NCBI GenBank assembly: GCA_005883305.1
Contig: VBAC01000001.1
Coordinates: 1,798,001 to 1,862,000 of the forward strand
From: Alphaproteobacteria bacterium
GTDB lineage: Bacteria > Pseudomonadota > Alphaproteobacteria > Sphingomonadales > Sphingomonadaceae
Reading direction: 5' to 3'
Length of the DNA stretch: 64,000 nucleotides
Part shown: piece after piece, positions 25,876 to 34,859 of the stretch
How positions within the stretch are numbered: the stretch's first letter is position 1
Layout of the letters: each line of letters begins with the position of its first letter
Translations under genes and position numbers: made by a program
Notes under the pieces: model-generated
Told to the model about the DNA's origin: nothing
What the model saw: only the letters and a program-made list of their open reading frames with translations
The model's database searches: none

Positions 25876-28102
25876 GGTCGCCCGCCCGCTTCGCCACGAC
25901 AGCGCCGAGGGCCATGTCTCCGGCGGCGCGCGCTATGTCGACGATCTGCCCGAGGCGCCCGGAACGCTGCATCTCGCCTTCGGCCTCGCGGCCGACGGCC
26001 ACGCAAGGCTCGCCGGGCTCGACCTCGCCGAAGTCCGCGCCGCGCCGGGCGTGGTCGCGGTCTTCACCGCCGCCGACATTCCGGGCGAGAACAATGTCGG
26101 TCCGGTGTTTCACGACGACAAGCTCTTCGCGGAAGGGGAGATCCTCTATCCGGGCCAGCCCTTGTTCGTCGTCGCGGCGGAGAGCAATCGGGCCGCCCGC
26201 GCCGCGGCAAGACTGGCGAAGGTCCAGGCCGAGCCGCTCCCCGCCCAGGTCACGATCGCGGAGGCGCGGGAGGAGTTCGAGCCGCCGCAGAGAATGGTCC
26301 GCGGGGACGCCGGGGAAGCGCTCGTATCGGCGCCGCACCGCCTCCAGGGCCGCGTCGAGATGGGCGGGCAGGAGCATTTCTACCTCGAAGGCCAAGCCGC
26401 GCTGGCGACGCCGGGCGAGGCCGGGCAGCTCCATGTCGTCAGCTCGACCCAGCATCCGAGCGAGGTCCAGCACCTGATCGCGGCGCTGCTCGGCCTCCGC
26501 AGCGCGGACGTGACGGTCGAGGTCCGCCGGATGGGCGGCGCGTTCGGCGGCAAGGAGACCCAGGCCGCCGCCTACGCCGCTGCCTGCGCCCTCGTCGCCG
26601 CCAAGACCGGCCGGCCGGCCAAGATCCGCGCCGACCGCGACGACGACATGGCGATGACCGGCAAGCGCCACGATTTCCTCGCCGACTACGACGTCGGCTT
26701 CGACGGCGAGGGCCGGATCGAGGGCATCCGCATCGACCTCGCCTCGCGTTGCGGCGCCACCGTCGACCTCAGCCTGGCGATCAACGACCGGGCGATGTTC
26801 CACGCCGACAATTGCTATTACCTGCCCGCGGTCGAGATCGTCTCCCGCCGCTTCAAGACCCACACCGTCTCGAACACCGCCTTCCGGGGCTTCGGCGGAC
26901 CGCAGGGGATGATGGCGATCGAGCGGGTGATGGACGCCATCGCGGCGCATCTCGGCCTCGATCCGCTCGCCGTCCGCCGGGCCAATCTCTACGGCCCCGG
27001 CCGCGACGTCACGCCCTATCACATGACGGTCGAGGACAATGTCGTCCCCGACATCATGGCCGAGTTGGCGGAGAGCGCCGGCTATGAAGCGCGGCGCGAG
27101 GCGGTCGCGGCGTTCAATGCCCGGCATCGAATCCTCAAGAAGGGCCTTGCCCTCACCCCGGTCAAGTTCGGGATCAGCTTCACCACCACCCATCTCAACC
27201 AGGCCGGCGCTCTGGTCCTGGTCTATGCCGACGGCTCGATCCACCTCAACCATGGTGGAACCGAGATGGGGCAGGGGTTGATGATCAAGGTCGCCCAGGT
27301 GGTGGCGGACGTGTTCGGCGTGCCGATCGACGCCGTGAAGGTCAGCGCGACGCGAACCGACAAGGTCCCGAACACGTCGGCAACGGCGGCCTCCTCGGGC
27401 TCGGACCTCAACGGCATGGCGGCGAAGAACGCGGCCGAGACGATCAAGGCGCGCCTCGACGCCTTCGCCGCCACCGACCCGGACTCCGCGAACTGGACCT
27501 TCCCCGAGCTTTGCCGCCGCGCCCATCTCGCCCGCATTTCGCTCGCGGCGAGCGGCTATTACGTGACGCCCAAGATCCACTACGACCGCGCCACGCACCG
27601 CGGGCGCCCGTTCCTCTATTTCGCTTACGGCGCTGCGCTCAGCGAGGTGGTGATCGACACGCTCACCGGTGAGCACCGCGTGGTCGCGGTCGACATCCTC
27701 CACGACGTCGGCCGCTCGCTCAACCCGGCGATCGACCTGGGCCAGATCGAAGGCGGCTTCATCCAGGGCATGGGCTGGCTGACCATTGAGGAGCTGGTGT
27801 TCGACGATCGCGGCCGGCTGCTCACCCACGCCCCCTCGACCTACAAGATCCCGACCGCCGGAGACCGCCCGTCGCATATGGACATCCGCATCTTCGAGCG
27901 CGGCGAGAATGTCGAGGAGACGATCCAACGCTCCAAGGCGGTCGGCGAACCGCCCTTGATGCTGGCCATCTCGGTCTTCTCGGCTTTGACGCAAGCGGTG
28001 GCCGCCGCCGCGCCCGGCAAGGGGCTGCCGAAGCTCGACGCGCCGGCCACGCCCGAACGCATCCTCGCCGCGATAGGCGAGCTCCGAGCACGCGATGGGT
28101 GA
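25868..28102 (+). CDS. xdhB: Xanthine dehydrogenase large subunit (molybdopterin-binding)
   Basis: 744 residues. Moco-subunit motifs in order: [50 protein letters not shown] and the catalytic-Glu loop AVGEPPLML. It hydroxylates hypoxanthine and xanthine to urate at the molybdenum site. A longer frame reaches upstream to 25619 but the true start is ATG 25868, which begins [18 protein letters not shown] as in the family. It forms the XdhAB heterodimer; XdhC and the moa/moe genes directly downstream serve its cofactor. Confidence 0.95.
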   Translation: MPEVARPLRHDSAEGHVSGGARYVDDLPEAPGTLHLAFGLAADGHARLAGLDLAEVRAAPGVVAVFTAADIPGENNVGPVFHDDKLFAEGEILYPGQPLFVVAAESNRAARAAARLAKVQAEPLPAQVTIAEAREEFEPPQRMVRGDAGEALVSAPHRLQGRVEMGGQEHFYLEGQAALATPGEAGQLHVVSSTQHPSEVQHLIAALLGLRSADVTVEVRRMGGAFGGKETQAAAYAAACALVAAKTGRPAKIRADRDDDMAMTGKRHDFLADYDVGFDGEGRIEGIRIDLASRCGATVDLSLAINDRAMFHADNCYYLPAVEIVSRRFKTHTVSNTAFRGFGGPQGMMAIERVMDAIAAHLGLDPLAVRRANLYGPGRDVTPYHMTVEDNVVPDIMAELAESAGYEARREAVAAFNARHRILKKGLALTPVKFGISFTTTHLNQAGALVLVYADGSIHLNHGGTEMGQGLMIKVAQVVADVFGVPIDAVKVSATRTDKVPNTSATAASSGSDLNGMAAKNAAETIKARLDAFAATDPDSANWTFPELCRRAHLARISLAASGYYVTPKIHYDRATHRGRPFLYFAYGAALSEVVIDTLTGEHRVVAVDILHDVGRSLNPAIDLGQIEGGFIQGMGWLTIEELVFDDRGRLLTHAPSTYKIPTAGDRPSHMDIRIFERGENVEETIQRSKAVGEPPLMLAISVFSALTQAVAAAAPGKGLPKLDAPATPERILAAIGELRARDG

Positions 28103-29024
28103 TTGGACCGCACACGCCCGCCAGGCGCTGCGCGAAGGCCCCGCGGCGCTGGTCACCATCCTCGCCGTCGAGGGCTCCGCGCCGCGCGGGCCGGGGGCGC
28201 GGATGGTGGTGACGGAGAAGGGCCTGAAGGGCTCGATTGGCGGCGGCAAGCTCGAATATCAGGCGACCGAGCAGGCACGGGCGATCCTTGCGCATCCGCC
28301 GGGCAGCTGGCGGGTGCAGGATTATCCGCTCGGGCCGCTGCTCGGCCAATGCTGCGGCGGGAGGGTTCGGCTGCTGGTCGAGCGGCTGGAGAGCGTGCCC
28401 AATGGCGACGGCCCGTTCGAGGTCATTCTGTCGGATCGCCTCGAGCGCACCCTGTTCCCCGGCGAAGGCCGGGGCCCAGGCCAGGACGAAGTCCTGGACC
28501 CCGGCCTTCGCCGGGGAACAGTAAGTGCCAGAGGTCCGCTCCCTGCGGCCGGCGCCCGTTTCGTGGAAATCGCCGAGACCGAGACCCTTCCCGTCTTCCT
28601 CTTCGGCGCCGGCCACGTCGGCCGAGCCATCGGCGCCCGCGCCGCCGGCCTGCCGCTCGCTCTCGCCTGGTATGACAGCCGGCCCGAAATGGCGCAGACC
28701 GCAGGCGTGGTCCTCGCCGGCGAAGAGGAGATGACCGCCCAGGCTGCCGCGGCGGGGGAGGATGCGGCGATCGTCATCCTCACCCACGATCACGGCCTCG
28801 ACTACCGCCTCACCGCGGCGGCGCTCGCCGGCCGCGCGCGCTTCGTCGGCCTGATCGGCTCGAAGACCAAGCGCGCCCGTTTCCTTTCGCGCCTCGCGGT
28901 CGACGGCGTCGATACCGCACGCCTCACCTGTCCGATCGGGCTGCCGGGCATAAGCGGGCGGGAGCCGGAGGTGATCGCGATTGCCGTCCTCGCCCAACTG
29001 CTCATGCTGAGAGACGCCGAATGA
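28095..29024 (+). CDS. xdhC: Xanthine dehydrogenase maturation factor XdhC (with in-frame REP insert)
   Basis: 309 residues. XdhC binds sulfurated Moco and inserts it into XdhB. The N-terminal XdhC/CoxI domain is recognised by TILAVEGSAPRGPGARM, GSIGGGKLEYQA and GQCCGGRVRLL; the C-terminal Rossmann domain by LFGAGHVGRAIG, ILTHDHGLDYRL and FVGLIGSKTKRARF. Residues 120-143 between the domains are encoded by a 70-bp REP palindrome, giving an unnatural Gly/Arg-rich linker (GEGRGPGQ...). The frame is kept, so the protein is probably still active. It overlaps xdhB by eight bases and guaD by ATGA. Confidence 0.93.
   Translation: MGDWTAHARQALREGPAALVTILAVEGSAPRGPGARMVVTEKGLKGSIGGGKLEYQATEQARAILAHPPGSWRVQDYPLGPLLGQCCGGRVRLLVERLESVPNGDGPFEVILSDRLERTLFPGEGRGPGQDEVLDPGLRRGTVSARGPLPAAGARFVEIAETETLPVFLFGAGHVGRAIGARAAGLPLALAWYDSRPEMAQTAGVVLAGEEEMTAQAAAAGEDAAIVILTHDHGLDYRLTAAALAGRARFVGLIGSKTKRARFLSRLAVDGVDTARLTCPIGLPGISGREPEVIAIAVLAQLLMLRDAE
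28452..28521. repeat. REP palindrome inserted in xdhC
   Basis: The outer arms 28452-28473 and 28500-28521 are perfectly complementary (22 bp, containing CCCCGGCGAAGGCCGGGG) and an inner pair CCAGGAC/GTCCTGG closes the loop. It belongs to the same GGCGAAGGCC family as the REP pair in 6036-6246, but sits inside a coding region. Confidence 0.8.
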
Positions 29025-30307
29025 AAGCCTTTCGCGGCGAGATATTGAGCGTTCCCGAGGATCCTGCGACCGCCGGGGCCGAGGCGGTTCGCCATTTCGA
29101 GGACGGTCTGCTGGTGGTCGAGGAAGGCTTCGTCCTCGCCTGCGGGCCTCATGCCGAACTTGCCGGGACCTTCGCCAGCGTGCCCGCCGAGCGGCTGGAA
29201 GGCCTGGTCGTCCCCGGCTTCGTCGACGCGCACGTCCATTATCCGCAGATCGAATGCATCGCCTCGCACGGCGAGCAGCTGATGCAGTGGCTCGAGCGCC
29301 ATATCTTTCCGGCCGAGAAGGGGTTCGCTGACCGCGCGCACGCGGATTCCGTCGCGGCCTTCTTCCTCGACGAGTTGCTTCGCCACGGCACCACCAGCGC
29401 GCTCGTCTTCGCCACCGTCCATGCCGGCTCGGTCGATGCCCTGTTCGAGGCCGCGCTGGCGCGCGACATGCGGATCGTCTCGGGCAAGGTGCTGATGGAC
29501 CTGGGGCCGGAGGGGCTTCGCGACAGCGTGGCCTCGGGCCGCGCCGACACCGAGGCGCTGATCGCCCGGTGGCGCGGGCGCGGGCGGCTCGGCTATGCGG
29601 TCACCCCACGCTTCGTTCCCACGTCCAGCGAGGGACAGCTCGCCGACGCCGGCGCGCTGGTCGCCACACATCCCGACGTGCTGATGCACACGCATCTTTC
29701 CGAGAATCAGGGGGAGATCGCGCACGTCGCCGAACGCTTCCCCGACGCCGCCGATTATCTCGACGTCTACGACCGCTTCGGCCTGGTCGGCCCGCGCTCG
29801 GTCTTCGCCCATTGCGTCCACATGAGCGAGAGGGCGCTGTCGCGCATGGCCGAGGCGGGCGCCGGCATCGCCTTCTGCCCGACGAGCAACATGTTCCTCG
29901 GCTCCGGCCTGTTCGACCTCGATCAGGCCGACCGCCACGGCGTCCGCATCGGCATCGGCACGGATATCGGCGCGGGAACGACGCTTTCCATCCTTCACAC
30001 GCTCGGCGAGGCCTACCGGACCTGCCAACTGAGGGGCGCGAGCCTCGATCCCTTCCGCGCGCTCCATCTCGCCACCGCGGGCGGCGCACGGGTGATGGGC
30101 ATCGCGACCCGCGTCGGCGCGCTGCTTCCGGGCCAGGAGGCCGATTTCGTCGTTCTGGACGAACGCTGCACGCCTCTGCTCGCCCGCCGCTGCGCGGGCG
30201 CCTCGCTCCACGACCGGCTGTTCGCGCTTCAGGTGCTGGGCGACGACCGCGCCGTCGCCGCCACCTATTTGCGCGGCCGCCGCGCTTATGGGAGGGAGGC
30301 GCGATGA
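29021..30307 (+). CDS. guaD: Guanine deaminase
   Basis: 428 residues, amidohydrolase superfamily. Metal and substrate motifs: DAHVHYPQ (HxH), HTHLSENQGE, FAHCVHMSE and IGTDIGAGT (catalytic Asp), with the guanine-deaminase-specific PGFVDAHVHYPQIE and SNMFLGSGLF blocks. It deaminates guanine to xanthine, feeding XdhAB. Coupled to xdhC and moaD by ATGA overlaps at both ends. Confidence 0.94.
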   Translation: MKAFRGEILSVPEDPATAGAEAVRHFEDGLLVVEEGFVLACGPHAELAGTFASVPAERLEGLVVPGFVDAHVHYPQIECIASHGEQLMQWLERHIFPAEKGFADRAHADSVAAFFLDELLRHGTTSALVFATVHAGSVDALFEAALARDMRIVSGKVLMDLGPEGLRDSVASGRADTEALIARWRGRGRLGYAVTPRFVPTSSEGQLADAGALVATHPDVLMHTHLSENQGEIAHVAERFPDAADYLDVYDRFGLVGPRSVFAHCVHMSERALSRMAEAGAGIAFCPTSNMFLGSGLFDLDQADRHGVRIGIGTDIGAGTTLSILHTLGEAYRTCQLRGASLDPFRALHLATAGGARVMGIATRVGALLPGQEADFVVLDERCTPLLARRCAGASLHDRLFALQVLGDDRAVAATYLRGRRAYGREAR

Positions 30308-30528
30308 AAATCCTCTTCTTCGGCCGCCTCGCGGACAGCCTCGGGCGCGAGCTGGAGCTGGACGTTCCCGAGACCGGCTGCACCGTCGCCGAGCTTCGGG
30401 GCCGTCTTGCCGGCGCGGTGTCCAGCCCGGGGGTGCGCGCCTGCATCGACCGGGTGATCGTCGCCGACAGCGCCCGGGTGCTGCCGCATCACGAAGTCGC
30501 CTTCGTTCCGCCTCTGTCGGGGGGCTGA
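30304..30528 (+). CDS. moaD: Molybdopterin synthase small subunit MoaD
   Basis: 74 residues, ubiquitin-like fold, ending in PPLSGG, the C-terminal Gly-Gly that carries the thiocarboxylate sulfur. Start MKILFFGRLAD is family-typical. It overlaps guaD (ATGA) and is one base from moaE. No MoeB-type activating enzyme is in the window. Confidence 0.93.
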   Translation: MKILFFGRLADSLGRELELDVPETGCTVAELRGRLAGAVSSPGVRACIDRVIVADSARVLPHHEVAFVPPLSGG

Positions 30529-30529
30529 G

Positions 30530-30991
30530 ATGCGCATCGACACTCGCCTCACCGAAAACCCGCTCCGCCCCGAGGAGGAGCTGGCCCGCTTCATCGCCGG
30601 CCTGGAGGGTGACGGCGCGGTGGTCAGCTTCACCGGCCTGGCGCGCCCGGCCGGCGCCGAGGGGCAGGCGGTGACCGGCCTGTTTCTCGATTCCTATCCC
30701 GGAATGACCGAAGCCTCGCTGGAAGGCATCGCCCGCGACGCTCTGGAGCGCTTCGAGGTGAGCGCGGTGAGCGTCGTCCACCGCTGCGGCCGGATCGGCC
30801 CGGGCGAGGCGATCGTCTTCGCAGCAGCCGCCGCGCGGCACCGCCGCGCCGCGTTCGAGGCGGCAGACTATCTGATGGACCGGCTGAAGACCGACGCGGC
30901 CTTCTGGAAGCGCGAGGAGGGCGCCGGCGGCCCTCGATGGATCGAGCCCACCGAGGCCGACCGCGCGGCCCGCGCCCGCTGGAGCGCCTGA
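30530..30991 (+). CDS. moaE: Molybdopterin synthase large subunit MoaE
   Basis: 153 residues. MoaE motifs: [41 protein letters not shown] and [13 protein letters not shown] with the conserved lysines of the active site. Together with MoaD it converts cyclic pyranopterin phosphate to molybdopterin. It usually has an EHYxGM motif; here SYPGM replaces it. The TGATG junction with moaB indicates coupling. Confidence 0.92.
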   Translation: MRIDTRLTENPLRPEEELARFIAGLEGDGAVVSFTGLARPAGAEGQAVTGLFLDSYPGMTEASLEGIARDALERFEVSAVSVVHRCGRIGPGEAIVFAAAAARHRRAAFEAADYLMDRLKTDAAFWKREEGAGGPRWIEPTEADRAARARWSA

Positions 30992-31524
30992 TGGCCGGGA
31001 TCGACGAGAGCCTCGCTTTCCATCCGCTGCGCATCGCGGTGCTGACGATCTCCGATACGCGGGACGAGGAGACGGACACGTCCGGTCGCCTGCTGGTCGA
31101 GCGTCTCGAGGCCGCCGGGCACGCGCTTGCAGGCCGCGCCATGGTCGCCGACGATATCGTTGCGATCCGCAGCCAGGTTCAGGCCTGGGCGGACGGTCCG
31201 GGCGTCGACCTGGTGCTGACCACCGGCGGCACCGGCTTCGCTCCGCGCGACGTGACGCCCGAGGCTGTGCGGCCCCTGTTCCGACGCGAGATGGACGGCT
31301 TTTCCGTCGCCTTCCACCAGGCGAGCCTCGCCACGGTCGGCGTCTCGACCATGCAATCGCGCGCCTTCGCCGGCCAGATCGGGGACACGTTCGTCTTCTG
31401 CCTGCCCGGCTCGAACGGCGCCTGCCGCGATGGCTGGGCGCTGATCGGCCCGCTGATAGACAGCCGCCACCGCCCCTGCTCACTCGCCGGCGAGGTGCCG
31501 CGCCTCAGGCATCTGCTCGCGTGA
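30991..31524 (+). CDS. moaB: Molybdenum cofactor biosynthesis protein MoaB/Mog family
   Basis: 177 residues, MoCF domain. [38 protein letters not shown] and the C-terminal [13 protein letters not shown] are MoaB-like. It probably adenylylates molybdopterin before MoeA inserts molybdate. Start ATG 30991 shares a base with the moaE stop; the frame extends upstream to 30937 within moaE but that is not needed. Confidence 0.9.
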   Translation: MAGIDESLAFHPLRIAVLTISDTRDEETDTSGRLLVERLEAAGHALAGRAMVADDIVAIRSQVQAWADGPGVDLVLTTGGTGFAPRDVTPEAVRPLFRREMDGFSVAFHQASLATVGVSTMQSRAFAGQIGDTFVFCLPGSNGACRDGWALIGPLIDSRHRPCSLAGEVPRLRHLLA

Positions 31525-31994
31525 CTAGGCTCAGCCATCTCGACGAGTCCGGCCGAGCGCGGATGGTCGACGTTTCGGACAAGCCGGCGACGGCCCGCGT
31601 CGCGACCGCGGAAGGCCACCTAAGATGCCGGCCCGAGACGCTCGCCGAGGTCCGTGCCGGCGCCGCGCCGAAGGGCTCGGTGATCGAGACGGCTGAGCTG
31701 GCCGGAGTGATGGCCGCGAAGCGCACCGCCGAGCTGATTCCGCTCTGCCACCCGCTGCCGCTGACCAAGGTCGCGGTGACTGTCGCCATGGACGAAAGCC
31801 TGCCGGGCTTCCGCATTCACGCCGAAGCGCGCACGACCGGCCCCACCGGAGTCGAGATGGAAGCGCTGACCGCGGTCTCGGTCGCGGCCCTCACCCTGTT
31901 CGACATGCTGAAGGCGATCGACCGGGAGATGGAGATCGGCGGCATCGCGGTAACCGCCAAGAGCGGCGGCCGATCCGGCGACTGGCGCAAGTGA
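31521..31994 (+). CDS. moaC: Cyclic pyranopterin monophosphate synthase MoaC
   Basis: 157 residues. [21 protein letters not shown] is the canonical MoaC N-terminus; [15 protein letters not shown] and [20 protein letters not shown] hold the active-site residues. It forms cPMP from the MoaA product. GTG start within the GTGA overlap with moaB; it also overlaps moeA by GTGA. Confidence 0.95.
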   Translation: MTRLSHLDESGRARMVDVSDKPATARVATAEGHLRCRPETLAEVRAGAAPKGSVIETAELAGVMAAKRTAELIPLCHPLPLTKVAVTVAMDESLPGFRIHAEARTTGPTGVEMEALTAVSVAALTLFDMLKAIDREMEIGGIAVTAKSGGRSGDWRK

Positions 31995-33142
31995 TTTCGT
32001 TCGACGAGGCCGTCGCCCTGATCGCCGAGGCCGCTCGCCCGCTGGGGCGCGAGACTGTGCCGCTGGACGAGGCGCACGGGCGGGTTCTGGCCGGACACAT
32101 GCGGGCGCGCCGCGATGCGCCTTCGGCCGACGTCTCGGCGATGGATGGTTATGCAGTGCGCGAAGCCGATCTTCCCGGGCGCCTGCGCGTGGCGGGAGAG
32201 TCTTTCCCCGGGCGCGGCTTTGCCGGAACCATGCACGCCGGCGAATGCGTACGCATTTTCACCGGCGCTCCGCTGCCCCCCGGCGCCGGCCGGGTCGTGA
32301 TCCAGGAGGACGTGAGCCGCGAGGGTGAGTTCGCCGGCTTCGCCGCGCCAGCGGGCGAGGCGCGTCACATCCGCCGCCGCGGCTCGGACTTCGCGGCCCG
32401 CGATCTCCTGCTCGAGCCCGGCCGCCGCCTCGATGCGCGGGCCCTGGTCGTCGTCGCGGCCGCGGACATTGGCGAGGTCGAGGTCTTCCGCAGGCCCCTA
32501 GTCGCGCTGCTCGCCACCGGCGACGAACTGGTGGAACCGGGCGAGGGCGGCGGGCTGCCGGACAGCGTTTCGCCCGGCGTCGCGGCGCTGCTCGCCGATT
32601 GGGGCGGTGAAGTGAGCGCTCGGCGGCGGCTCCGCGACGATCCGGGCGAGATGCGCCGGGCCGCGGGCGAGCCGGCCGATCTCCTCGTCGTCACCGGCGG
32701 CGCCTCGGTCGGCGAGCGCGACTTCGCCAGGGCGATGTTCGACGGGCTCGACCTGATCTTCTCGAAGGTCGCGATCAAGCCCGGCAAGCCGGCCTGGCTC
32801 GGCCGGGCCGGCGGCAGGCTGGTCATCGGCCTGCCCGGCAATCCCACGTCCGCGATGGTGACCGCGCGTCTGCTGCTCGCGCCATTGCTTGCAGGGCTCA
32901 CCGGGCGCGCGCCGGCCGAGGCGCTGCGCTGGCGCTCGGCGCCGCTGGCAGAAGGGCTCGGCCCCTGCGGCGATCGGGAAACCTTCGTCCGCGCACGCTA
33001 TGACGGCGAGACGGCGCGTCCGCTCCGCAATCAGGATTCGGGCGCGCAGAAGATGCTGGCTGACGCCGACCTGCTGATCCGGCGGCGGCTTGGCGCTCCG
33101 GCGGCCGCGAAGGGTGAGGTGGTCGAAATCCTGGATTTCTAG
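31991..33142 (+). CDS. moeA: Molybdopterin molybdenumtransferase MoeA
   Basis: 383 residues, full MoeA architecture. [16 protein letters not shown] near the N-terminus, [10 protein letters not shown] and [12 protein letters not shown] in the MoCF domain, and [11 protein letters not shown] before the C-terminal barrel. GTG start in the GTGA overlap with moaC. Its stop (TAG at 33140-33142) overlaps the stop of the convergent TauE/SafE gene. Last gene of the plus-strand operon. Confidence 0.94.
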   Translation: MISFDEAVALIAEAARPLGRETVPLDEAHGRVLAGHMRARRDAPSADVSAMDGYAVREADLPGRLRVAGESFPGRGFAGTMHAGECVRIFTGAPLPPGAGRVVIQEDVSREGEFAGFAAPAGEARHIRRRGSDFAARDLLLEPGRRLDARALVVVAAADIGEVEVFRRPLVALLATGDELVEPGEGGGLPDSVSPGVAALLADWGGEVSARRRLRDDPGEMRRAAGEPADLLVVTGGASVGERDFARAMFDGLDLIFSKVAIKPGKPAWLGRAGGRLVIGLPGNPTSAMVTARLLLAPLLAGLTGRAPAEALRWRSAPLAEGLGPCGDRETFVRARYDGETARPLRNQDSGAQKMLADADLLIRRRLGAPAAAKGEVVEILDF

Positions 33143-33879
33143 GCGAAGAGCAGCTTGGCGCCCGCGACCGCGAGCACCAGGGCGAGCGCCTGCAGCAACC
33201 TCTCCCGCGGAAGCCGCTCGACGCCCAGCCAGGTGCCGATCAAGGCCCCAGCCAATACCGCTCCGGCGAGCCAGGGCAGCTCCGCCGGCAGGCCGCGCAC
33301 CGCGGCGAGATTGCCGGCGAGCCCGGCGGCGGAGTTGAGGACGATGAAGCCCGCCGCCACGCCCGAGGTGTGCCGGGGCGTCTCCCAGCCGAACAGGATG
33401 ATCAGGGGCGAGAGGAAGATGCCGCCGCCGGTCCCCGTCAGCCCGGCGAGCAGGCCGAGGCCCGCGCCCGCGGGAAGGGCGATCGCGAGCGAGGGCGTCC
33501 TGACCTCCTGGTAGGCCAGCGTCTTCGGCTGCCAGAACAGGCGCGCGGCGGCAGCCCAGAGCAGCAGACCCACGAGCGGCCGGTAATATTCGCCCGGAAG
33601 GTGAATGGCGCCGCCGATGAACGCGGCCGGCGTCGCGGTGACGGCGAAAGCCAGGAGCAGCCGCAAATTGGTCTGCCCCTCGAGCCCGTAGCGCAGCGCA
33701 CCGAAGCCCGCGACGACGAGATTGAGGGCGAGCGCGGTCGGCCGCATCGTCTCGGGCGCGATCGCGAACAAAGCCATGATCGCGAGATAGGCCGAAGCGC
33801 CGCCATGCCCGACCGAGGAATAGAGCGCCGCCGCGACCGCCATCGACAGGGCGATCCAGGCGAGGGTCGCGCCGTCCAT
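33139..33879 (-). CDS. TauE/SafE family membrane exporter
   Basis: 246 residues with about eight hydrophobic segments and the two internal family motifs, SSVGHGGASAYLAIMALF in the first half and AGLTGTGGGIFLSPLIILFG in the second. Members move sulfite, sulfoacetate or other anions; substrate here is unknown. Start overlaps the moaA stop (TGATG) so it is cotranscribed from glcB-moaA. A link to the sulfur chemistry of Moco or XDH maturation is possible but unproven. Confidence 0.88.
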   Translation of the reverse strand: MDGATLAWIALSMAVAAALYSSVGHGGASAYLAIMALFAIAPETMRPTALALNLVVAGFGALRYGLEGQTNLRLLLAFAVTATPAAFIGGAIHLPGEYYRPLVGLLLWAAAARLFWQPKTLAYQEVRTPSLAIALPAGAGLGLLAGLTGTGGGIFLSPLIILFGWETPRHTSGVAAGFIVLNSAAGLAGNLAAVRGLPAELPWLAGAVLAGALIGTWLGVERLPRERLLQALALVLAVAGAKLLFA

Positions 33880-34859
33880 CAGCCGCCGGTGACGCTCATG
33901 TGTCGCTGGACGGCGGGCCGCGGCGCGTTGATCGCGAAGTCGTGTCCCTTGGGCTTGCCGGCGATCAGCCGGTCGAGCGCGCCGTTCACCGCGTCCGACC
34001 CGCCCGCGCGAAGCAGCTCCCGCAGCTCCACCTTCTGATCCTGGCCGAGGCAGCCATAGACCGTCCCCGTGGCGGCGACGCGGATGCGGTTGCAGCCGGC
34101 GCAGAAATTGCCGGTCAGCGGGGTGATGAGCCCGAGCCGGATGCCCTCCACTTCGTAATAGCGCGCCGGCCCGCCGGTGCGGTGGAGCGAGGGAATCAGG
34201 CCGAAGCGCGTTTCGAGCCGCTGTCTGACCTCGCTCAGCGGCAGATAATAAGCGGTCCGGTCCTCCTCCACCGCGCCCAGCGGCATGGTCTCGATCAGCG
34301 TGAGGTCGAAGCCGCGGCCCGCACACCAGACGAGCATGTCCCCGATCTCGTCCTCGTTGAGCCCCTTGAGCGCGACCATGTTGATCTTGATCGCGAGGCC
34401 CGCCGCCGCCGCGGCGTCGATCCCGGCGAGCACCTGGTCCAAATCCCCATGCCGGGTGATGTGCCGGAAGCGCTCCGCGCGCCGGCTGTCGAGGCTCACG
34501 TTGATGCGCTCGATTCCCGCCTCGCGGAGCTGCCGCGCATGAGCGGCGAGCCGCGTCCCGTTGGTCGTCATGGTCAGCTCGTCGAGCCCGCGCCCGATCC
34601 GCGCGCCGAGCATCTCCGCCAGCGCGATTATTCCCCGCCGCACCAGCGGCTCGCCGCCGGTCAGCCGGATCCGGGTGACTCCGCGGGCGATAAAGATGTC
34701 GGCAAGCGCCGCGATCTCTTCCAGCGAGAGGATGTCGCTCTTGGGCAGGAAGCGCATCCGTTCGGCCATGCAGTAGCGGCAGCGCAAATCGCAGCGGTCG
34801 GTGACCGACATGCGCACGTAGCTGATTCGGCGGCCGAACGAATCGATCATGGCAGGCAT
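33879..34859 (-). CDS. moaA: GTP 3',8-cyclase MoaA
   Basis: 326 residues, radical-SAM enzyme starting Moco synthesis from GTP. The N-terminal cluster motif is C23-x3-C27-x2-C30 (CDLRCRYC), with RLTGGEPLVRRG next. The C-terminal cluster region is FCAGCNRIRVAATGTVYGCL, and the protein ends in SVTGG, the essential Gly-Gly tail. It lies on the opposite strand to the other moa genes, overlapped by glcB and TauE stops and starts (one base each). Confidence 0.95.
   Translation of the reverse strand: MPAMIDSFGRRISYVRMSVTDRCDLRCRYCMAERMRFLPKSDILSLEEIAALADIFIARGVTRIRLTGGEPLVRRGIIALAEMLGARIGRGLDELTMTTNGTRLAAHARQLREAGIERINVSLDSRRAERFRHITRHGDLDQVLAGIDAAAAAGLAIKINMVALKGLNEDEIGDMLVWCAGRGFDLTLIETMPLGAVEEDRTAYYLPLSEVRQRLETRFGLIPSLHRTGGPARYYEVEGIRLGLITPLTGNFCAGCNRIRVAATGTVYGCLGQDQKVELRELLRAGGSDAVNGALDRLIAGKPKGHDFAINAPRPAVQRHMSVTGG

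Noticed and set aside
28095-29024. xdhC as a pseudogene disrupted by the REP element
   Set aside because: The reading frame continues through the palindrome and both conserved domains are complete.
25778-31483. Minus-strand frames of 823 and 893 codons opposite xdhB and guaD-moa genes
   Set aside because: Arg/Gly/Ala-rich antisense shadows of well-identified purine and Moco genes.
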